Positions 6,503-9,047 of a stretch of DNA of 9,047 nt are shown one piece after another. Position 1 is the stretch's first letter. Each line of letters starts with the position of its first letter. Below the pieces are notes generated by a model, which was given only the letters and a program-made list of their open reading frames with translations, did not search any database and had not been told where the DNA came from. The translations under genes were made by a program, and so were the position numbers. Origin of the DNA: Clostridiales bacterium UBA7011 (GTDB taxonomy: Bacteria; Bacillota; Clostridia; Oscillospirales; Butyricicoccaceae); the NCBI GenBank assembly GCA_002449635.1, contig DJXF01000031.1, forward strand, positions 1 to 9,047. The letters run 5' to 3'.

Positions 6503-6692
6503 CATGTATTTGTTATCACGAGGCGAAGAAAAAGAATCGTATTCGCGCGATTTCATCCGTCCGTCACAGCCGGGGTCCTGCATCGCTGCCACATCCGTTT
6601 TTACCGCATACCGCCGCGCAGGGTACATCCGCTTCCTTTTCCGTCTCCTGACACGGACAGCAAAACACCTGTTGGTGCAGATAATACCTCCC

Positions 6693-6721
6693 TTGCGTTT
6701 TCGGAGATCGTATCGTATGAT
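6693..6721 (+). promoter_or_regulatory. Candidate promoter of the Crp/Fnr gene
   Basis: TTGCGT (6693-6698, three of six) and TATGAT (6716-6721, five of six) are separated by 17 bases. Transcription would start near 6728, about 50 bases before the coding start. The weak -35 box would suit regulated expression. It is a modest match and an alternative lies further upstream at 6346-6374. Confidence 0.35.
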
Positions 6722-6737
6722 GGAACCGGAATGTCTG

Positions 6738-6749
6738 TGGTTATAACCA
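6738..6749. promoter_or_regulatory. 12-bp perfect palindrome, possible autoregulatory operator
   Basis: TGGTTATAACCA is a perfect dyad placed between the candidate -10 box (6716-6721) and the Crp/Fnr ribosome site. Crp/Fnr dimers bind dyads, and a site just downstream of the transcription start would fit self-repression. The half-site is shorter than in well-known members, and no second copy was noticed in the window. Confidence 0.3.
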
Positions 6750-6765
6750 TATTTGCCGCAAAAAC

Positions 6766-6772
6766 AGGAGGT
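6766..6772 (+). promoter_or_regulatory. Ribosome binding site fixing a TTG start
   Basis: The strong AGGAGGT is followed by six bases and then TTG (6779-6781), in frame with the Crp/Fnr domain. The next in-frame ATG (6791) is 18 bases away, too far. The site therefore rules out the longer open frame that begins at 6380. Confidence 0.8.
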
Positions 6773-6778
6773 CATTTT

Positions 6779-7444
6779 TTGGATATTCAGATGCTGCAAA
6801 AAACAATGCTTTTTCACGGGATGACTGCGGAGGAGGTGTCCTCTGCCGTACATTTTCTCGGCGCAAGGGAAACGGCCTATCACAAGGGCGAACGCATCTT
6901 TTCCGCCGGAGATACCACAGAGGAGCTCGGCCTGGTGACGCAGGGAAGCGTGACAATCGAAAGCAATGATCTGTGGGGCAGCCGAACCATTTTGAGTCAT
7001 GTCGGCTGCGGACAATTTTTTGCCGAAACCTATGCCTTCTTAAAAGATGAGGTCATGCTCGTGGATGTCTGCGCAAATGAAGCGTGCCGCGTTTTGTTTT
7101 TTGCAGCCGGCAATCTGCGCAGAGCGGACACGCAGCCGGACCGCTGGATGATGAAGCTGCTGCGCAATCTGCTTTCCATCTCCGCCCGCAAAAATTTAAT
7201 TCTCTCCGGCCGGAGCTTTCACACCGCTCCCAAAACCGTGCGCGCAAGAATTCTGTCCTATTTCAATGCAGTCTGTCTGCAGACACATCAGACAGAATTT
7301 GATGTTCCGTTTAACCGTCAGCAGCTTGCGGATTATCTGAATCTGGACCGCACGGCACTGTCCAAGGAACTGGGCCGTATGCGGGAGGAAGGCATGCTCT
7401 CTTATCAGCGGAATCACTTTATTTTGCATGTAACCGAACCCTGA
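6779..7444 (+). CDS. Crp/Fnr-family transcriptional regulator
   Basis: The TTG start gives 221 residues, the usual Crp/Fnr size. The N-terminal cyclic-nucleotide-type beta-roll runs over about residues 10-120: LFHGMTAEEV at 11-20, YHKGERIFSAGD at 34-45, VTQGSVTIE at 53-61, GQFFAETYAF at 78-87. A dimerisation helix follows. The C-terminal winged helix-turn-helix is at about 178-206 (NRQQLADYLNLDRTALSKEL, then GRMREEGML). The strict cAMP-pocket signature is absent: there is FAET in place of FGEL, and no Arg-Ser/Thr pair where CRP contacts cAMP. There is also no N-terminal cysteine cluster like that of oxygen-sensing FNR. It is thus probably a clostridial Crp/Fnr of unknown effector; redox, nitrosative and metabolic cues are all known for relatives. 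It is transcribed away from the signalling operon and ends at a strong terminator. Confidence 0.93.
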   Translation: MDIQMLQKTMLFHGMTAEEVSSAVHFLGARETAYHKGERIFSAGDTTEELGLVTQGSVTIESNDLWGSRTILSHVGCGQFFAETYAFLKDEVMLVDVCANEACRVLFFAAGNLRRADTQPDRWMMKLLRNLLSISARKNLILSGRSFHTAPKTVRARILSYFNAVCLQTHQTEFDVPFNRQQLADYLNLDRTALSKELGRMREEGMLSYQRNHFILHVTEP

Positions 7445-7477
7445 CGCATACCGCAGGCACGCACATTCAGATACGAA

Positions 7478-7514
7478 CAGCCCGTGCTCTCCTGGAACAC
7501 GGGCTGCTTTTTTT
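7478..7514 (+). terminator. Rho-independent terminator between convergent genes
   Basis: CAGCCCGTG (7478-7486) and CACGGGCTG (7498-7506) form a perfect 9-bp stem with an 11-base loop. One C and seven T (7508-7514) follow on the plus strand, 33 bases after the Crp/Fnr stop. The same stem lies 9 bases past the lipoprotein stop on the minus strand, where it is followed by TTCGTATCTG. It may therefore also terminate that gene, less efficiently. Confidence 0.92.
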
Positions 7515-7522
7515 GCGTCAAC

Positions 7523-7969
7523 TTACGAATTCGTATTCTGATCCGTCGTGGTTGCCGTATTTGCGTTGCTCTGTGCGGCATTCGCATTGTTCTGGGCATT
7601 GTTCGCATTGTTCTGCGCGGTGTTCGCGTTGCTCTGCGCATTGCCTGCGGCATTCCCGGTGCCCGTGCTGCCGGTGTCCGACGCGCCGTTTCCGCCAACC
7701 GCATCGCCGACTGCATCCGCGCCGTCCTCCACTGCGCGGCCGATATCATCCACCGCGCTCTCGACATCGCCGCGCACCGTTCCGTCAGAATCGTCGTATC
7801 CGGTGCCGTCATTTCCGATAATGCCGTCGTTGTTCTTGTCAGCGGTCATGCTGCCGCTCTGCTCTGCGGTGCCGTTTTTGGTCGTATTGTTCGTTCCCAT
7901 GCCGCAGCCGGCCATCAACGCTGCAACCATACAAACCGGGAGCAGCAGTGCGCAAATCTTTCGTTTCAT
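7523..7969 (-). CDS. Small repeat-containing lipoprotein, function unknown
   Basis: The protein has 148 residues. A lipoprotein signal (MKRKICALLLPVCMVAALMAGC) makes C22 the likely lipid anchor on the outer face of the membrane. The mature part is low in complexity and acidic. It has an EF-hand-like stretch DKNNDGIIGND at 44-54 (D44, N46, D48, G49, I51, but glycine at loop position 12). An amphipathic segment rich in Asp/Val/Ala follows at about 68-92 (DVESAVDDIGRAVEDGADAV). Four seven-residue repeats of the form xAQxNAN occupy 110-137, then a Thr/Asn tail. The start is set by GGAGGT (7977-7982) seven bases before the ATG at 7969; a longer in-frame ATG at 8017 has no site and falls at the predicted transcription start. 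I recognise no enzyme domain. A surface spacer, cation-binding or envelope-stress role is only speculation. Confidence 0.85.
   Translation of the reverse strand: MKRKICALLLPVCMVAALMAGCGMGTNNTTKNGTAEQSGSMTADKNNDGIIGNDGTGYDDSDGTVRGDVESAVDDIGRAVEDGADAVGDAVGGNGASDTGSTGTGNAAGNAQSNANTAQNNANNAQNNANAAQSNANTATTTDQNTNS
7560..7643. repeat. Four tandem 21-bp repeats inside the lipoprotein gene
   Basis: Units at 7560-7580, 7581-7601, 7602-7622 and 7623-7643 share the pattern TTCGCRTTGYTCTGNGCRNTR with a few changes each. On the minus strand each encodes one xAQxNAN heptad. Being in-frame and a multiple of three, copy number could change without frameshift. The divergence between units shows the array is not freshly expanded. 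Confidence 0.88.
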
Positions 7970-8024
7970 GCGTATTACCTCCAAGGCTGAAATTTTGCCT
8001 TTAGTTTGCCGAAACACGCAAGAA

Positions 8025-8030
8025 ATTATA
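8025..8030 (-). promoter_or_regulatory. Candidate -10 box for the lipoprotein gene
   Basis: A perfect TATAAT on the minus strand lies 55 bases before the lipoprotein ATG, so transcription would start near 8018. No good -35 box stands 16-18 bases further upstream; the area there is A/T-rich (TTGTAAAAATTTG). It may be a promoter aided by an upstream A/T tract or by an activator. Confidence 0.45.
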
Positions 8031-8097
8031 CCCTTTGTGCAAACAAATTTTTACAATTTTTATCCATGCCGCCCTGTCGTGCGCGCCACAGGTCCGT

Positions 8098-8619
8098 TCA
8101 GTCGGCACGATTCAGGTGCAAATGCTGCAGGTGCTTGTACAAAACGTCCAGAACCGCGCCGGTTACAAAGCCCATCGGAATCGCAGAGACCAGCAGAAGC
8201 GGCAGATACGCGATGACATCCACAGACTGCATCACGAGCATTGCGGCGACAATCTGTCCGATGTTGTGCATCGCAGCGGATGCCGCACTGATGCCGTAAA
8301 AGGAAAACCATCGATTGTGCCGGTGCAGCAGCAGCCATGTCGTCGTCAGCGCGAGCACACCGCCGAACAGGCTGAACAGCAGCTGTGTGACGCTGCCTGC
8401 GAACAGCGATGCGAGCACCACGCGGCAGACCAGAATGGAGTATGCCTCCTTCGGGGACAGAAACAGCAGCGCAAACATGGTGACCACATTGGCCAGACCC
8501 AGCTTGACGCCCGGAATCGGAATCAGCAGCTCCAGCGGAATCATGCGCTCTGCCAGCGACAGGGCAAGCGCGAGCGCGGTCAGCATCCCGCACAGCGCGG
8601 TGCGTTTGGTCTGATTCAT
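8098..8619 (-). CDS. Gx transporter family membrane protein (heptaprenyl-diphosphate-synthase component I-like)
   Basis: This 173-residue very hydrophobic protein has about five membrane helices. The signature PGVKLGLANVVTM at 36-48 lies in the first periplasm-facing loop, SVTQLLFSLFGG and AAMHNIGQIVAA lie in later helices, and a short His-rich end (KHLQHLHLNRAD) closes it. The family (PF07456) was first named for component I of heptaprenyl diphosphate synthase and is now usually called Gx transporter; its substrate is not settled. GGAGGG lies six bases before the ATG at 8619. It follows the NusG-domain-II gene by 14 bases, a pairing common in Firmicutes and often near apbE- or rnf-type flavin/redox genes. 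No clear terminator was found after its stop. Confidence 0.92.
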   Translation of the reverse strand: MNQTKRTALCGMLTALALALSLAERMIPLELLIPIPGVKLGLANVVTMFALLFLSPKEAYSILVCRVVLASLFAGSVTQLLFSLFGGVLALTTTWLLLHRHNRWFSFYGISAASAAMHNIGQIVAAMLVMQSVDVIAYLPLLLVSAIPMGFVTGAVLDVLYKHLQHLHLNRAD

Positions 8620-8633
8620 CGTTTTCCCTCCCG

Positions 8634-9023
8634 TTACTGTACAACAGCGTCGACATCACGTTCCGCGCCGCTGCCTGTTATTTTAATCATCACACGATTG
8701 GGCAGGCAGACCGCGGTCTGTCCCACGCGCGAAATCCATCCGGTGCGCTCGCATGTATGGTCGGGACAGCGGGAGGATACAAACCGCATCCGGCTGCCGT
8801 CCACCTCAATGGTCACCTCCGCAGTCTTTCCCTGCAGCACAATGGTTTTCTGTTCCCCGCCGCCGAGCTTGATCTGCTGATACTGTGTGCCGTCCACCCA
8901 GATTTCTCCGTATTTCTGGTCGGTCTGCATGAGTGCCAGGCGAATCCAGACTGCGCATGCCAGCGCGATGATTGCGGCAAAAATGACAAAATCTCCCGCC
9001 TTCAACGGAATGTTACTCCTCAT
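8634..9023 (-). CDS. NusG domain II-containing membrane protein
   Basis: The protein has 129 residues: one N-terminal membrane helix (about 12-31), then a small beta-rich extracytoplasmic domain. The family signature is clear: SSRCPDHTCERTGWI at 83-97 with C86 and C91, then GQTAVCLPNRVMIKI at 101-115 with C106. This is the stand-alone NusG_II domain (PF07009), not the transcription factor NusG, which lacks this cysteine motif. The ATG at 9023 has GAGG seven bases upstream. It is part of an operon with the Gx transporter gene. Its function is not established; the cysteines suggest a redox or metal role outside the membrane, which is inference. Confidence 0.92.
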   Translation of the reverse strand: MRSNIPLKAGDFVIFAAIIALACAVWIRLALMQTDQKYGEIWVDGTQYQQIKLGGGEQKTIVLQGKTAEVTIEVDGSRMRFVSSRCPDHTCERTGWISRVGQTAVCLPNRVMIKITGSGAERDVDAVVQ

Positions 9024-9047
9024 AGACGTACCTCGTGTCGGAAATCG
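9013..9047 (-). CDS. Possible 3' end of an upstream operon gene (fragment)
   Basis: Two minus-strand frames enter from the right edge and end around the NusG-domain-II start. One ends with ...SDTRYVYEE and a TAA at 9013-9015, overlapping the next gene by 11 bases. The other ends ...RHEVRL with a TGA at 9020-9022 in an ATGA overlap. Either would fit a tightly packed operon, but the fragment is too short to choose or to identify. Confidence 0.2.
   Translation of the reverse strand, partial: ISDTRYVYEE

Larger units (their letters stand above)
6307..6778. other. Divergent intergenic region between small membrane protein and Crp/Fnr genes
   Basis: This 472-base stretch has no gene I can support. 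All plus-strand frames and one minus-strand frame stay open over much of it, but none has a family-like sequence with a good ribosome site. It holds a strong minus-strand promoter (6358-6386), a possible overlapping plus-strand promoter (TTGTAT 6346-6351, TACAAT 6369-6374), an 11-bp hairpin with a T-run (6459-6502), a candidate promoter close to the Crp/Fnr gene (6693-6721), a 12-bp palindrome (6738-6749) and the Crp/Fnr ribosome site (6766-6772). Confidence 0.5.

Noticed and set aside
6380..6778. N-terminal extension of the Crp/Fnr frame by 133 codons
   Set aside because: The Crp/Fnr fold begins after 6779, a strong AGGAGGT precedes the TTG there, and the extension has no recognisable sequence.
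7560..7643. Short tandem repeats considered as a CRISPR array
   Set aside because: The 21-bp units are contiguous with no spacers and translate in frame to heptads of a lipoprotein.
7970..8017. Upstream ATG start for the lipoprotein
   Set aside because: It has no ribosome site and would put 16 residues before the signal peptide. The ATG at 7969 has a proper GGAGGT.
8062..8097. Possible terminator after the Gx-transporter gene
   Set aside because: Only a 5-bp stem with a 10-base loop (CCTGT/ACAGG) is present and no T-run follows directly.
8035..8880. Plus-strand open frame of 281 residues
   Set aside because: It is antisense to the Gx-transporter and NusG-domain-II genes. It is rich in Gln/His/Arg as a shadow of Leu/Val/Ala codons.

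Overview
The window looks like chromosomal DNA of an anaerobic gut-type Clostridia, probably in the Oscillospiraceae/Ruminococcaceae neighbourhood. That placement rests on roughly balanced base composition, AGGAGG-type ribosome binding sites, TTG and GTG starts on regulators, a YesM/YesN-type two-component pair, a Crp/Fnr regulator of the style common in Clostridia, and a Gx-transporter/NusG-domain-II gene pair typical of Firmicutes. No rRNA, tRNA, insertion sequence, phage gene or CRISPR array was seen. Nearly all genes lie on the minus strand, so the biological order runs from right to left. The exception is one Crp/Fnr gene on the plus strand.

From right to left: (a) 9023-8098 holds a NusG-domain-II membrane protein followed 14 bp later by a Gx-transporter-family membrane protein. 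They are the end of an operon that continues past the right edge. (b) 7969-7523 is a small lipoprotein with a low-complexity Asn/Ala/Gln seven-residue repeat, encoded by four 21-bp DNA repeats. (c) 6779-7444 (plus) is a Crp/Fnr-family regulator. It converges on the lipoprotein gene at a strong hairpin terminator (7478-7514). (d) 6307-6778 is a divergent intergenic region with a near-consensus minus-strand promoter, a large hairpin with a T-run, and a 12-bp palindrome in front of the Crp gene. (e) 6306-1785 (minus) holds four genes: a two-helix small membrane protein, a sensor histidine kinase, a sugar-type periplasmic-binding lipoprotein and an AraC-type response regulator. It ends in a textbook UUCG-loop terminator at 1742-1770. 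(f) 1416-1 (minus) is a catabolic operon starting with an inositol 2-dehydrogenase-like oxidoreductase (iolG-like), followed by a TIM-barrel sugar isomerase/epimerase cut by the left edge. It has its own promoter at 1569-1596.

The main biological story is (e) plus (f). A periplasmic-binding protein is encoded between a histidine kinase and a response regulator, with no transporter ATPase or permease in the window. This is the architecture of a three-component sugar sensor, in which the binding protein presents its ligand to the kinase instead of to a permease. The adjacent inositol/sugar catabolic operon is the obvious candidate target. Its promoter is preceded by two similar purine-rich direct repeats about 55 bp apart, as an AraC-type activator might use. 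The ligand (an inositol or a pentose/hexose) and the regulatory link are inference.
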